NCBI GenBank assembly: GCA_920105625.2
Contig: OV050032.1
Span: 96,084,542 to 96,148,541, forward strand
Direction: 5' to 3'
Origin: Clusia tigrina
Lineage: Eukaryota; Arthropoda; Insecta; Diptera; Clusiidae
DNA: 64,000 bases
The position numbers and the translations under genes were made by a program. Positions within the stretch are counted from its first letter, which is position 1. Each line of letters starts with the position of its first letter. The notes beneath the pieces are model-generated. The model saw nothing but the letters and a program-made list of their open reading frames with translations. It was not told the origin of the DNA and did no database searches. Positions 63,726 through 64,000 of the stretch are shown one piece after another.

Positions 63726-64000
63726 CCTACACCTATCAAAGTTTGCAACATACAAGTGCTTGTAACTTTTTCTGGAGCGTCATAAAATCTTGAAATTTTG
63801 TAACAATAAAGTACTCGAGCATCTTGTCAATTTAAGCTATCGCTCAAAGCTATGCTACCCTTGAGTCCCAAATCAAACACTAATAAAACTTCAAACGCCC
63901 CTAACTTCTATACGGTACGTCCTACACCTATCAAAGTCTGCAACATACAAATGCTTGTATCTTTTTACTGGAGCGTCATAAGACCTAGACATTTTGTAAC

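Larger units (their letters stand above)
1..64000 (+). repeat. 196-bp satellite DNA array, about 330 head-to-tail monomers
   Basis: The phrase starting 'cgtcctacac' recurs at 1, 197, 393, 589, 785 and onward with a spacing of 196. The periodicity continues to the last base with no unrelated insertion and no change of orientation. The window ends inside a monomer. Departures from 196 are 195-bp units, sixteen 56-bp deletions and a few small indels. One representative monomer (subtype C form) has 72 G+C in 196 (36.7%) and six CpG sites. Known biology: arrays like this form centromeric, pericentromeric or other heterochromatin in eukaryotes. Which of these applies cannot be read from the sequence. 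The family is not one I recognise. No gene, RNA gene or mobile element is embedded, so this entry covers all stretches without a gene. The + strand is only the orientation used for phasing. Confidence 0.98.
48842..64000 (+). repeat. Array domain 3: A/B/C/D mixture with a 5.7-kb higher-order repeat
   Basis: Subtype A returns at 48,842-49,037 and recurs frequently to the window end, alternating with B, C and the 195-bp D monomer. No 56-bp deletion copy is present, unlike domain 1. The dominant feature is the 5,679-bp tandem duplication. The last kilobase alternates A and D monomers and includes an A/D chimera. Confidence 0.75.

Noticed and set aside
1..64000. CRISPR array
   Set aside because: Repeats are far too long, contiguous and without unique spacers, and no cas gene is present.
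1..64000. CENP-B box
   Set aside because: I looked for the TTCG...A..CGGG core on both strands of the monomer and found none. The nearest, around 'aaacgcccct', does not match.
1..64000. Telomere-like repeat from 'cccctaac' (TTAGGG on the minus strand)
   Set aside because: Only one hexamer per 196 bp, not tandem, and many monomers read 'ggccctaac'. Chance is sufficient.
1..64000. tRNA-derived SINE or pol III box A/B
   Set aside because: No match to the B-box core near 'gagtcccaaatc' on either strand, no poly-A tail, and no target-site duplications.
1..64000. Stem of 'ctcaa' and 'ttgag' around 122-143 of the monomer
   Set aside because: Only 5 bp with a loop of over 12 bases, and A and E monomers carrying 'cctagag' break it. 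Not convincing as a conserved structure.
1..64000. Bacterial, phage or viral origin
   Set aside because: No gene of any kind in 64 kb; a pure long satellite array fits only eukaryotic heterochromatin.

Overview
The whole 64,000-base window is one uninterrupted tandem satellite array. I see no protein-coding gene, RNA gene, transposon, CRISPR array or unique sequence. The basic unit is 196 bp, phased here so that each unit starts at 'cgtcctacac', as the window itself does. Units run head to tail in one orientation from the first base to the last. Allowing for shortened units, I estimate about 330 monomers. One representative monomer counted by hand is 36.7% G+C, with 66 A, 58 T, 47 C and 25 G.

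A long, pure satellite array with higher-order structure points to eukaryotic constitutive heterochromatin, typically centromeric or pericentromeric and less often subtelomeric. I do not recognise the monomer family, so I do not name a species; a plant or an invertebrate is plausible but this is inference. The unit length is close to a nucleosome repeat length.

Monomers fall into recurring subtypes, labelled A to H here, each with several linked diagnostic bases. Three length classes dominate: 196 bp, 195 bp (loss of one A after a T run) and a 140-bp equivalent made by a 56-bp deletion between two 'caaatg' copies. Three domains follow from subtype content. 1-37,101 contains subtypes A, B, C, E, G and H and all sixteen 56-bp deletion copies. 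37,102-48,841 is almost only B, C, D and H, with no A and no deletion copy. 48,842-64,000 has A again, many D, and no deletion copy.

On top of the monomer periodicity are multi-monomer blocks repeated in tandem: 784 bp (1-1,372 and 3,612-5,179), about 3.1-3.3 kb (2,640-8,993), 3,806 bp (9,019-16,630), 2,491-bp spacing (19,945-23,510), 587 bp (25,237-26,410), 2,295 bp (28,502-33,091), 1,707 bp in 2.4 copies (32,640-36,665), 5,285-bp spacing (40,800-48,040), 783 bp (43,490-45,055), 1,762-bp spacing (48,030-50,890) and 5,679 bp (52,214-62,391). For the six periods that I decomposed fully (3,806, 2,295, 1,707, 587, 783 and 5,679) the length equals a sum of 196-, 195- and 140-bp units. This fits repeated unequal crossover or replication-based amplification of a mixed monomer pool. 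Short open reading frames (61-89 codons) recur with the repeat and are by-products of it, not genes.
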